From Lentisphaerae bacterium ADurb.Bin242 (lineage in GTDB: Bacteria > Verrucomicrobiota > Lentisphaeria > Victivallales > UBA1829): a stretch of 62,474 bases of DNA. The stretch is taken from positions 1-62,474 of the forward strand of contig MWCA01000024.1 in assembly GCA_002069785.1 (NCBI GenBank). Direction: 5' to 3'. The notes under the pieces are model-generated. The model was not told where the DNA came from and ran no database searches. It saw only the letters and a list, made by a program, of their open reading frames with translations. This document shows, piece after piece, positions 25,989 to 33,556 of the stretch. Position 1 is the first letter of the stretch. Each line of letters starts with the position of its first letter. A program made the translations under genes and the position numbers.

Positions 25989-26747
25989 ATGAAATTCAAG
26001 ATAATACTGGCAAAATTAGTTCTGTTGCTTTCTGTATTCTCAAGCGACACTTATGCTACGGAAAAACTTGAATTAGATGAACAACAAACCTTAGGTCTTA
26101 CCAATTGCGATTTATTCGATATTTGGAATGCTTATCATGGGGCTAACAAAAATGCTTTGCCGGCAGTCAGGAAAATAATAGGCAGTGGCATAGATGTCAA
26201 TATTGATTCCACCTGTAAGCTTCTTGGAATGATTGGAACAAAGGAGGACTTTTCTTTTATTAAACAAAAGATTATTGATGGGAAGACAAATTTTTATACA
26301 AACCTATGGATTGCTGCAGGAGTTATGTCAAGAAGGAACATTAAGGAAGCAGAGCAACTGATAAATCAAGCGTTCACAACAGAGTTCTGGGATAAGATAG
26401 GGATATATAAATATTCTGATGATGTTCTCAGCAAGCGTCCAGAGTTAAAATATGATTATTTTTACGATGTCTTTGTTGCATATCTTATTTCAGGGAAAGG
26501 AGACCCTGAAAAATTAAAGAAGCAACTCTTGGAACGCATTGAAGACGATAAAATAAAAAATCATTTGCAACGTATGTTGAACAGCAACGCTATGAACGAG
26601 TTTGTTTCCGGGATTCTTAGCGGAAAACGCATGTTTTCACCAAAAGAGTCAAGCGGACGGCCTTCTAATGCTGATCTTCTGAAAATATTGGATCATATTG
26701 GTTATATGCAGTTGGAACGTTACGGACAGAAAATCTCAAGAAAATAG
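25989..26747 (+). CDS. Hypothetical exported protein on the AT-rich island
   Basis: A 252-residue protein with a clear Sec signal peptide (K-I-I-L-A-K-L-V-L-L-L-S-V-F-S-S-D-T-Y-A, cleavage after Ala near residue 24). The remainder is helical with regularly spaced leucines and could be HEAT-like, for example L-L-G-M-I-G-T-K-E-D-F-S-F-I-K-Q-K and L-W-I-A-A-G-V-M-S-R-R. Two cysteines (in L-T-N-C-D and S-T-C-K) may form a disulfide. Codon use is strongly A/T-ending, unlike the rest of the window, so recent transfer is likely. The function is unknown. Confidence 0.8.
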   Translation: MKFKIILAKLVLLLSVFSSDTYATEKLELDEQQTLGLTNCDLFDIWNAYHGANKNALPAVRKIIGSGIDVNIDSTCKLLGMIGTKEDFSFIKQKIIDGKTNFYTNLWIAAGVMSRRNIKEAEQLINQAFTTEFWDKIGIYKYSDDVLSKRPELKYDYFYDVFVAYLISGKGDPEKLKKQLLERIEDDKIKNHLQRMLNSNAMNEFVSGILSGKRMFSPKESSGRPSNADLLKILDHIGYMQLERYGQKISRK

Positions 26748-27000
26748 CGCTTCTGGAATTTTTATGGATAAAAATCCTCTTTCTTCACGATTCCAGAACC
26801 TCTCGTTGTTAAATTAATCCGGTTTTGCTTTTTGTCAATGCGATTTTTTGCTGTGATTGGGCTGTGATCGGGACAGTCCAATTTATTTTGATTTTTTGTG
26901 CTCATAACTTGTATTTTTACAGTTGCGTCTCAACGTCGGGCCGATTTATTCCAAAGGCCTCGGAAAAATCCAACGAGGGCCTTGCCCGCAACCTGAAAAG
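26748..27000. other. AT-rich non-coding part of the island
   Basis: No convincing gene. It contains an inverted repeat (26751-26798), an imperfect tandem repeat GCTGTGATTGG/GCTGTGATCGG around 26852-26873, and a composition shift back to high GC around 26930-26940, which suggests that chromosomal or foreign high-GC sequence adjoins the displaced trmH tail. Confidence 0.5.
26751..26798. repeat. Inverted repeat after the island gene
   Basis: TTCTGGAAT (26751-26759) and ATTCCAGAA (26790-26798) form a 9-bp stem with a 30-base loop, starting four bases after the stop codon. It may terminate or stabilise the transcript of the island gene. No strong T tract follows. Confidence 0.55.
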
Positions 27001-27102
27001 GTCGTCATTCCCATGCTGGGTAAAATGGACTCCCTGAACGTCGCCACGGCGGCCACGCTTCTCCTCTACGAAGCGGCCCGTCAGCGCAAGTGGAAACACT
27101 GA
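27001..27102 (+). pseudogene. Displaced trmH 3' end, copy 2
   Basis: The frame encodes the same last 33 residues as the intact methyltransferase, from V-V-I-P-M-L-G-K to K-W-K-H and the stop codon, with nine synonymous differences. There is no gene body upstream, and similarity stops abruptly before 27001. It is probably the original 3' end of the chromosomal gene, pushed away by the insertion. It lies 17 bases from the convergent URO-D gene. Confidence 0.88.
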
Positions 27103-27119
27103 CCTCCTTCGCTCCGTAT

Positions 27120-28190
27120 TCAGCGGGCGGCGAACCGCTCATACAATTCGTTGTAAAGCAGGGCGCGTTCCACCGGCACATCGGCGGGAAGGTGGTTGCC
27201 CACCGCCAGGATGAATCCGGGATAACGCCGTCCGTACGCCATCACCCGGCTCATTTCATATTCGATTTCCTCCGGGGTCCCGAAGGTGAGCGTCCGGCAG
27301 TCCATGCCGCCGACAAATCCCACATGATCCCCGTAGCGTTCGGCAAACAGCGCCATGTTCGAAGACGGCTCCATCACCACCGAATCCACACCGAGGTCGA
27401 CAATGTCAGGAAAGAACTCGTCGATCGTCCCGTCGGAAGTGAATATGACTTTCTTCCCGGCGGCCTCGAGCGGTTCGATCAATTTTTTCAGGTACGGGAA
27501 AATATACCGGCGGTACCAGAACGGCGATGCGGCGGGTCCGGAAGTCCAGCAGAGATCGTCGTGCATCATCATCACCGGAATCGAACAGGCTGCGTATGCG
27601 TCGAAGAACTGTTTCACCCACTGATAATATCCCTCGATCACCTTCCCGAACTTCTTCTCGTCGTATGCAATCGCCTCCAGCAGCAGCTCCCACCCGAAAA
27701 TCGCGATCAGTCCGGAAAACATGGAAACGTAAACCCCGCCCATATTGACCGTGTCCGGAAGAATCTGCTGCGCATCGGCATATCTCCCTTCGAAAAAGCG
27801 GACCAGCTCCGCCCGGTCGAATTCGCGGTATTCACGGCACGGGTCCAGGGCGTAGACATCCTCGACGTCGGCAAACGGACAGACGACTTCCGGATTGAAA
27901 TCGCCCTTTCCGGAGGTATTTTCTCCGTACACGGCGTGCCCCATGGCGGTGATGCGTCCGCCGTTCGCGGCAAGCTGGCTGCTGCTGACGTCGGTGCGCC
28001 ACATGATGGAATAATCCCACGCCTGCAGAAACTTCCGCTGCGCGGCCGGACGCAGTTCCAGTTGATCGGTATCGATTCCGGTCACCGCTTTCATCAGCGC
28101 CCAGTGATAAGCATGGACTGAATATTCGGTCCGGGGGATTTTGGACGAAAAATGCAGATTCAACGCATCCCAGCCATTCGCATACGACAT
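27120..28190 (-). CDS. Uroporphyrinogen decarboxylase (URO-D) domain protein
   Basis: A 356-residue TIM-barrel protein of the URO-D/MtaA superfamily. Recognisable parts are P-R-T-E-Y-S near the N-terminus, M-M-M-H-D-D-L-C-W, F-T-S-D-G-T-I-D-E-F, F-V-G-G-M-D-C-R-T-L and the terminal A-V-G-N-H-L-P-A-D-V-P. This subtype is abundant in Lentisphaerota and is more likely a corrinoid-linked methyl transferase or uncharacterised decarboxylase than the heme-pathway enzyme. No corrinoid protein lies nearby. GGAGA precedes the ATG. The divergent AraC gene probably regulates it. Confidence 0.85.
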   Translation of the reverse strand: MSYANGWDALNLHFSSKIPRTEYSVHAYHWALMKAVTGIDTDQLELRPAAQRKFLQAWDYSIMWRTDVSSSQLAANGGRITAMGHAVYGENTSGKGDFNPEVVCPFADVEDVYALDPCREYREFDRAELVRFFEGRYADAQQILPDTVNMGGVYVSMFSGLIAIFGWELLLEAIAYDEKKFGKVIEGYYQWVKQFFDAYAACSIPVMMMHDDLCWTSGPAASPFWYRRYIFPYLKKLIEPLEAAGKKVIFTSDGTIDEFFPDIVDLGVDSVVMEPSSNMALFAERYGDHVGFVGGMDCRTLTFGTPEEIEYEMSRVMAYGRRYPGFILAVGNHLPADVPVERALLYNELYERFAAR

Positions 28191-28229
28191 TTTGCTTCTC
28201 CTATTGACGAATCGATTTAGAACTCTTAT

Positions 28230-28235
28230 ATTATA
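28230..28235 (-). promoter_or_regulatory. Predicted -10 element for the URO-D gene
   Basis: A perfect TATAAT on the minus strand about 40 bases before the ATG. No good -35 is present at the normal distance, so activation by the divergent AraC regulator is plausible. Confidence 0.45.
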
Positions 28236-28313
28236 CCCATCCTTTTGGAACTATGTTATGATTTATTTACAGGAAAAGATGCACTTTCTACATATTTCAG
28301 GAGAATTGCAACA

Positions 28314-29144
28314 ATGACCATGGACCTTTTCCGGAAAATCCAGGTCGAACTGCTGGACGGGCGCGACTGGAATTACGATCAAACCTGGGGCGGAGCCGGA
28401 AAGCTTGCAATCCGGGACGATTTTTCCCGGCTTTACCTGCTGAAAAGCGGACGGGCGAAAGTCCGGTTCGGCAATCAGGCGGTCATTCTGACTCCGGGAA
28501 TGCTCTATTTGTTTCCCGCCGGGTTGACCGCCTGGTATCAGTGCCTGGAACCGATGCGTCTGTGCTGGTTTCATTTCCGCCTGGAATATCTGCCGGGAAT
28601 CGAGTTCTTTTCCCGTTTCGGTTCCGCACATGAAGCTTTGCCGCCGAAAACGGCGGAGACCGATTTCCCGCTCATTCTGACCGGACTCGATGCACGCGGT
28701 CCGGCGGAATTTCTCGATGCAATTCAAGCACTCTTGCGCCTGATCGGTCCGTTTCTTCCGGAAGAATGGGAAAAACCGGACAATCCATTTCCGGCGGCCC
28801 AGCGTCTGAAACCGGTTCTTTCGTATCTCGACGCCAACTTTGCCAATCCGGAACTGTCCTTGAAAAAACTGGCCGGAGTGATCCATCTGCAGCCGACTTA
28901 TTTCTCCAACCGGTTCAAAAAAATTTTCGGGATCACCCCGATCCATCTGCTCACGGAACTGCGGCTGCGCCACGCCAGATCCCTGCTTCTCAACACGGAT
29001 AAAACACTGAATGAAATCAGTTTCTGCTGCGGCTACCGCGACCAGTTCTATTTTTCCCGGGTGTTCAAGAAGAACACCGGACAGAACCCGCAGCAATTCC
29101 GAAAATCCGCCGGGTTATTCGGCGCCCGGGGAGAAAGCGTTTGA
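28314..29144 (+). CDS. AraC-family transcriptional regulator
   Basis: A 276-residue regulator. The ATG at 28314 was chosen because AGGAGA lies ten bases upstream; an earlier in-frame ATG at 28245 lacks such a site. The N-terminal half is a cupin-like sensing domain (L-T-P-G-M-L-Y-L-F-P-A-G). The C-terminal half has two helix-turn-helix motifs (L-S-L-K-K-L-A-G-V...Y-F-S-N-R-F-K-K and L-N-E-I-S-F-C-C-G-Y-R-D-Q-F-Y-F-S-R-V-F-K-K). It is encoded divergently from the URO-D gene, the usual sign of local control. The inducer is unknown. Confidence 0.9.
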   Translation: MTMDLFRKIQVELLDGRDWNYDQTWGGAGKLAIRDDFSRLYLLKSGRAKVRFGNQAVILTPGMLYLFPAGLTAWYQCLEPMRLCWFHFRLEYLPGIEFFSRFGSAHEALPPKTAETDFPLILTGLDARGPAEFLDAIQALLRLIGPFLPEEWEKPDNPFPAAQRLKPVLSYLDANFANPELSLKKLAGVIHLQPTYFSNRFKKIFGITPIHLLTELRLRHARSLLLNTDKTLNEISFCCGYRDQFYFSRVFKKNTGQNPQQFRKSAGLFGARGESV

Positions 29145-29224
29145 ATTTTTCCGGAAACACGTTTACCCGGACGGATTTCTCCCGATGACATCCATCGATT
29201 TTCCGCGGAATCTCCGCCGTTTCT

Positions 29225-29253
29225 TTGATTAATCGGGGGTTCCGTGCTATAGT
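29225..29253 (+). promoter_or_regulatory. Predicted promoter of the biotin operon
   Basis: TTGATT (29225-29230), a 17-base spacer and TATAGT (29248-29253). The start would be near 29260, with a leader of about 33 bases. No BirA-type operator (TTGTAAAC...GTTTACAA) was seen. Confidence 0.65.
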
Positions 29254-29292
29254 AATGGTTCGGTTCCAATTTTGCAACAGAGGGTGCTGTTT

Positions 29293-30273
29293 ATGCTGAA
29301 TCCACTCATTGAAAACGCGTACAAGGTGCTGGACGGACAATCCATTTCCCGGGAAGAAGCGCTTGAAATCGCGGAAAAAATCTCCGGCGAAGATATTCTC
29401 GACCTGATTTCGCTGGCCAACAAAATCCGCAAAAAATATGCCGGAAAAATCATCCCCTGTTCGATTCTGAACGCAAAGTCGGGGCTCTGCCGCCAGAACT
29501 GCCGTTTCTGCGCCCAGGCGGCCGGTCATCATACGGGAATCGAAACCTATCCCCTGCTGGGCAAAGAGGAAGTTCTCGAGGCCGTCCGGAAGGTGTATGA
29601 GAGCGGCGTCCGCATCTTCGGATACGTCACCAGCGGATACGGCTACAAAACCGTCACGAGGGAATTTCAGGCGATCCTCGACACGCTGGACGCAATCCAT
29701 GAGCGGTATCCCGACCTGAAAATCTGCGTTTCCAGCGGCATCCTGAGCCGGAAAACCGCCGGACTGCTGGCGAAACATCACGTCTGGCGCTACAACATGA
29801 ACCTCCAGACCGCCCCCTCGCGCTATGCCGAACTCATTTCCAGAGAACACACCATCGAGGAGAAAATCCGGACCATCCGCCATCTTCAGGAGTCCGGAGT
29901 CACCCTCTGCTGCGGCGGCATTCTCGGTCTCGGGGAGGACTGGAAGGATCGAATCGAAATGGCGTTCGCGGTCCGGGAGCTCGGCGTGGACGGCTGTCCC
30001 CTCAACGTCCTTCTTCCGATTCCCGGAACTCCGCTCGAAAGACAGCCGGTGATGCCGCCCGCCGACGTCGCCAAAGCCTTTGCGCTCTTCCGGATCGTCA
30101 ACCCGGAAATCATGATCAAGTTCGCCGCCGGACGCGAAACCATCATGAAGGATTTTCAGGGGCTTCTGATGCTGGCCGGTCTCAACAGTATGATCACGGG
30201 CGGGTACCTGACCACGCGCGGACGGAGCGTTGAGGACGATAAGGTCTTCCTCCGCCAGCTGGAAGCGTTTTAG
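29293..30273 (+). CDS. bioB: Biotin synthase
   Basis: A radical SAM enzyme that inserts sulfur into dethiobiotin, 326 residues. The [4Fe-4S] motif C-x3-C-x2-C is C-R-Q-N-C-R-F-C-A-Q. Other BioB stretches are Y-N-M-N-L-Q-T-A (where the usual reading is H-N-L-D-T), G-G-I-L-G-L-G-E and N-V-L-L-P-I-P-G-T-P-L. The late substrate-cluster Arg region V-N-P-E-I-M-I-K-F-A-A-G-R is present. GAGGG precedes the ATG. It is the first gene of bioBFGCDA. The divergent N-L-Q-T region suggests an anaerobe-type biotin synthase. Confidence 0.92.
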   Translation: MLNPLIENAYKVLDGQSISREEALEIAEKISGEDILDLISLANKIRKKYAGKIIPCSILNAKSGLCRQNCRFCAQAAGHHTGIETYPLLGKEEVLEAVRKVYESGVRIFGYVTSGYGYKTVTREFQAILDTLDAIHERYPDLKICVSSGILSRKTAGLLAKHHVWRYNMNLQTAPSRYAELISREHTIEEKIRTIRHLQESGVTLCCGGILGLGEDWKDRIEMAFAVRELGVDGCPLNVLLPIPGTPLERQPVMPPADVAKAFALFRIVNPEIMIKFAAGRETIMKDFQGLLMLAGLNSMITGGYLTTRGRSVEDDKVFLRQLEAF

Positions 30274-30289
30274 CGGAAAGGAGCGTTTC

Positions 30290-31450
30290 ATGGCTTTTCA
30301 GGAAGAATTGTCCGCGGAACTGGCGGAACTGCGGGAACTCGGCCGTTTCCGTTCCCTGCGGACCATTGCGCCCCTCCCCGGCGGACGCGCCGAATTCGAG
30401 GGTAAAATTTACTGCAACCTCTCCAGCAACGACTATATGGGAATCGCCTGCGACCCGGATCTCCGGAAGGCGTTCTACGCGCAGTATCCCGACATCGCCT
30501 CCCCCGAACTGGCCCAGTCGAGCGCGTCCAGCCGCCTGCTGACCGGCAACACGCCGGCATACGAGCGGCTGGAGGAAACGCTTTCGTCCCTGTATCACCA
30601 CCGGGCCGCGCTGGTTTTCAACAGCGGCTACCATGCCAACATCGGAATTCTCCCGGCGCTGTCCGGCGACGGGGACCTGATCCTCTCCGACAAGCTCAAC
30701 CATGCCAGCATCATCGACGGCATGCGCCTGGCCGACGCCGAGTTCAAGCGTTACCGTCACCTCGACATGGAACAGCTCGAAACGATGCTCAAGTCCCTCC
30801 GGCCGAAATACCGCCGGGTCTTCCTCGTGACCGAATCCGTGTTCAGCATGGACGGCGACGCGGCCGATCTTGCAAAGCTGGTCGAACTCAAAAAGAAATA
30901 TGACGCCGTGCTGGTGGTCGACGAGGCCCATGCGGTCGGCGTGCGCGGACCCGCCGGAACGGGACTGGCCGCCGAAACGGGCGTCGCGGACGACGTGGAC
31001 GTGCTGATCGGCACCTTCGGCAAGGCTTTCGGGTCCACCGGCGCTTATGCCGTCATGTCCCCGGAAATGCGCTCGTATCTGGTCAACAAGATGCGTCCGC
31101 TGATCTTCACGACCGGACTGCCGCCCGTGATCCTGAACTGGAGCCGTTTCGTGCTGGAACGCTGCGTCGCCATGGACGGCCGCCGCGAAAAACTCCGCCG
31201 GATGGGGAACCGTCTGAGGGAACTCTTCCGGAACGCGGGACTCGTCACCGGAGGCGAATCGCAGATCGTTCCGCTCGTGGTCGGTGAGGACCGCCCGGCC
31301 CTCGAAACGGCGGAAAAATTTCAGAAAAACGGCTTCCTGGTCTTCGCGATCCGCCCGCCGACCGTGCCGCAGGGAACCTGCCGTCTGCGCTTCTCCCTGT
31401 CGGCGGCGCTGGAGGAAAGCGACATCGAAGCCATGGGAAAGATTCTGTGA
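30290..31450 (+). CDS. bioF: 8-amino-7-oxononanoate synthase
   Basis: A PLP-dependent enzyme that condenses pimeloyl-ACP with L-alanine, 386 residues. Family motifs are N-Y/D-Y-M-G-I-A near the N-terminus, S-A-S-S-R-L-L-T-G, D-E-A-H-A-V-G near residue 205, and the PLP lysine in G-T-F-G-K-A-F-G-S-T-G-A-Y. GGAG lies before the ATG at 30290. The stop overlaps the GTG start of bioG. Confidence 0.95.
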   Translation: MAFQEELSAELAELRELGRFRSLRTIAPLPGGRAEFEGKIYCNLSSNDYMGIACDPDLRKAFYAQYPDIASPELAQSSASSRLLTGNTPAYERLEETLSSLYHHRAALVFNSGYHANIGILPALSGDGDLILSDKLNHASIIDGMRLADAEFKRYRHLDMEQLETMLKSLRPKYRRVFLVTESVFSMDGDAADLAKLVELKKKYDAVLVVDEAHAVGVRGPAGTGLAAETGVADDVDVLIGTFGKAFGSTGAYAVMSPEMRSYLVNKMRPLIFTTGLPPVILNWSRFVLERCVAMDGRREKLRRMGNRLRELFRNAGLVTGGESQIVPLVVGEDRPALETAEKFQKNGFLVFAIRPPTVPQGTCRLRFSLSAALEESDIEAMGKIL

Positions 31451-32115
31451 AAACAACGTTTCTCCATAAGACCGGCGCGGATCGGCTGCTGGTATTCTTC
31501 AACGGCTGGAGCCGCGACGCGCAATCCGCGCCCCGTCTCGACGCCGGAGGATTCGACGTGCTGGAGGTCAGCGACTACACCACGCTCGACGGCGACGTAT
31601 GGGAAAAGGTTCGGCCATATTCCCGGATTCATCTGGCGGCCTGGTCCCTGGGCGTGTGGGCCGCGGCCCGGGTATTCCTCGACCTTCCTGTCCGACTGGA
31701 AAGCGCCCTCGCGATCAACGGGACTTTGCGCCCAATCGATGCCGCGTTCGGAATCGCCCCGGACATTTTCGCGGGCACGATCACCCATTGGGACGACGAG
31801 GCCGCGCGCGCCCGGTTCCTGCGCCGCATGGCCGGGTCCGCCGCGGAACTGGAAGCCCTCCCCGTTCCGGACAGGACTCCGGAGAACCAGAAAAATGAAC
31901 TGGCCGCCCTTCAGGAAGCGGTAGCCGCCCTTCCGCAGCCGCCCAATCTTTACACCCGCGCCGTGATCGGAAGCCGGGACCGCATTTTTCCGGCGCCGGC
32001 ACAGAAAGCGTTCTGGAAAGCCGAGCGGATTCCCTTTGCGGAACGGGACCTGCCGCATTATCCCTTTGCCGGACTGTCGGCCTGGCTGGAGGTGATCGAC
32101 CTTGGAAAAAATTGA
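31447..32115 (+). CDS. bioG: Pimeloyl-ACP methyl ester esterase BioG
   Basis: A 222-residue hydrolase (DUF452/BioG family) that removes the methyl group from pimeloyl-ACP methyl ester and so ends the BioC-dependent pimelate pathway. Markers are F-F-N-G-W near the N-terminus and the nucleophile Ser in W-S-L-G-V-W. BioG replaces BioH in many bacteria. It starts with GTG overlapping the bioF stop and runs 14 bases into bioC, so translation is coupled on both sides. Confidence 0.9.
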   Translation: MKTTFLHKTGADRLLVFFNGWSRDAQSAPRLDAGGFDVLEVSDYTTLDGDVWEKVRPYSRIHLAAWSLGVWAAARVFLDLPVRLESALAINGTLRPIDAAFGIAPDIFAGTITHWDDEAARARFLRRMAGSAAELEALPVPDRTPENQKNELAALQEAVAALPQPPNLYTRAVIGSRDRIFPAPAQKAFWKAERIPFAERDLPHYPFAGLSAWLEVIDLGKN

Positions 32116-32869
32116 TAAAAAACTGGTGAAAAAGCGCTTCTCGCGCGGACTGCCGACCTACGCCCGGACGGCCTCGATCCAGCCCGAAATGGCGCGGGAG
32201 CTTCTCGCCGGACTGCTCCGCATCACGGGAAACAACCGTTATCCGCGGATTCTGGAAATCGGCGCGGGCTCCGGGATTCTGACTGACCTGCTCGAAAAAC
32301 AGCTCGTCCGTGACAAACTGGTCCTGCTGGATATCGTCCCGGAATGTGCGAAATACCATCTGCGCCGTCCCGACGCCGAGTTTGTGGCGGGCGACGCGGA
32401 AACCGTCGAACTGAACGGGCCATACGACCTGATCCTGTCGAACGCCGCGTTCCAGTGGTTCCACGACGTGCATTCGTTCTTCCCGAAGCTCCGGAAGAAT
32501 CTGTGTCCCGGCGGAATCCTCGCGTTCACCACGTTCGGACCGGAAAACCTCCGCGAGCTCCGGGAGCTCACCGGGAACGCCCTGCCCTACCGCACACTCG
32601 GGGAACTGACCGCACTGCTTCGCGATCCGGGCGGATTCGAGGTCCTCGCCGTCTCCGAAAAAATCGAGGTCGTCCCGTTCAAGGACCCCCTTTCCATTCT
32701 CCGTCACATGAAACAGACCGGCGTTTCGGCTCCGGTCCGGAAACAGCCGCTCTGGACGCGCGGGCGCCTGACGCGCTTCGAACGGGAATACCGGTCCCGT
32801 TTCTCCTCGGCGGACGGAACCGTTCATCTGACCTATCATCCCATCACCGTGATTGCGAAAGGAAAGTAA
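32102..32869 (+). CDS. bioC: Malonyl-ACP O-methyltransferase BioC
   Basis: A SAM-dependent methyltransferase that blocks the free carboxyl of malonyl-ACP so fatty acid enzymes can build the pimeloyl chain. It has 255 residues. SAM motif I is I-L-E-I-G-A-G-S-G-I-L, followed by D-L-I-L-S-N-A-A-F-Q-W-F, the W-F signature typical of BioC. The start is TTG at 32102, supported by a near-perfect GGAGGTGAT five bases upstream inside the end of bioG. Confidence 0.94.
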   Translation: MEKIDKKLVKKRFSRGLPTYARTASIQPEMARELLAGLLRITGNNRYPRILEIGAGSGILTDLLEKQLVRDKLVLLDIVPECAKYHLRRPDAEFVAGDAETVELNGPYDLILSNAAFQWFHDVHSFFPKLRKNLCPGGILAFTTFGPENLRELRELTGNALPYRTLGELTALLRDPGGFEVLAVSEKIEVVPFKDPLSILRHMKQTGVSAPVRKQPLWTRGRLTRFEREYRSRFSSADGTVHLTYHPITVIAKGK

Positions 32870-32872
32870 ATC

Positions 32873-33556
32873 ATGAGCGCCTTTTTCATCAGCGGCATCG
32901 ACACGGGCATCGGTAAAACCGTCGTGACCGGCATGCTCGCACGCTTTCTTCAGAAAAACGGAAAAAAAGTCATCACGCACAAACTGGTGCAGACCGGCAA
33001 TACCGGTTTTTCGGAAGACATCGCCCGGCACCGTGAAATCATGGAGGTGGAACCGTTTCCGGAAGACAGGGATTTCCTCACGGCTCCGCAAATCTTCTCC
33101 TTTCCGGCGTCGCCGCATCTGGCCGCCGCGCTGGACAACCGTCCGCTGGACCTGAACCGGATCAGGGACTCGATTGCGGAACTGGAAAAACGGTTCGATT
33201 CCGTACTGGTCGAAGGCGCGGGCGGCCTGGCCGTTCCCCTGACGGAAGACCGGCTGACCGTCGATTTCATCGCGGAACAGGGCTGGCCGCTGATCCTGGT
33301 CACCTCCGGACGCCTCGGCAGCCTCAACCACACGATTCTCTCCATCGAGGCGGCGACCGCGCGGAAAATCCGCATCGCCGGAGTCGTTTACAACACTTCG
33401 CCCGGCGCCGATCCGGTCATCGACCGCGATTCCGAACGCATGATCCGCCAATATCTGCTCCGCTATCAGCAGCCCGACCTCCTTGTCCGGATGCCGTTCG
33501 TGAAAAAACCGTGGCCGGACATCGACTTTTCACCCATTTTCGGGAGGCTCCCATGA
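32873..33556 (+). CDS. bioD: ATP-dependent dethiobiotin synthetase
   Basis: A 227-residue enzyme that closes the ureido ring of dethiobiotin from 7,8-diaminononanoate, CO2 and ATP. The P-loop reads G-I-D-T-G-I-G-K-T near the N-terminus, and the substrate-binding V-E-G-A-G-G-L-A-V-P is present around residue 115. It lies three bases after bioC and its stop overlaps bioA. Confidence 0.95.
   Translation: MSAFFISGIDTGIGKTVVTGMLARFLQKNGKKVITHKLVQTGNTGFSEDIARHREIMEVEPFPEDRDFLTAPQIFSFPASPHLAAALDNRPLDLNRIRDSIAELEKRFDSVLVEGAGGLAVPLTEDRLTVDFIAEQGWPLILVTSGRLGSLNHTILSIEAATARKIRIAGVVYNTSPGADPVIDRDSERMIRQYLLRYQQPDLLVRMPFVKKPWPDIDFSPIFGRLP

Larger units (their letters stand above)
25900..27000. mobile_element. 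AT-rich island between trmH 3'-end duplications
   Basis: About 1.1 kb whose base composition is visibly much lower in GC than all neighbours. It starts directly after the trmH stop codon and ends where the displaced trmH 3' end begins. It contains a truncated reading frame, one complete gene for a secreted protein and an AT-rich non-coding part. No integrase, transposase or terminal inverted repeats were found. It is probably the remnant of an integrative element, or a deletion derivative of one. Confidence 0.7.

Noticed and set aside
26748..26820. Integron attC site after the island gene
   Set aside because: A GTTAAAT fits the GTTRRRY core, but the matching RYYYAAC half and the internal L boxes were not found.
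25900..27000. Insertion sequence or transposon
   Set aside because: No transposase, no terminal inverted repeats and no short target duplication; the flanking duplication is 102 bases of coding sequence.
28245..28313. Earlier start of the AraC regulator at 28245
   Set aside because: No ribosome-binding site there, and an AGGAGA fits the ATG at 28314, whose product starts like other AraC proteins.
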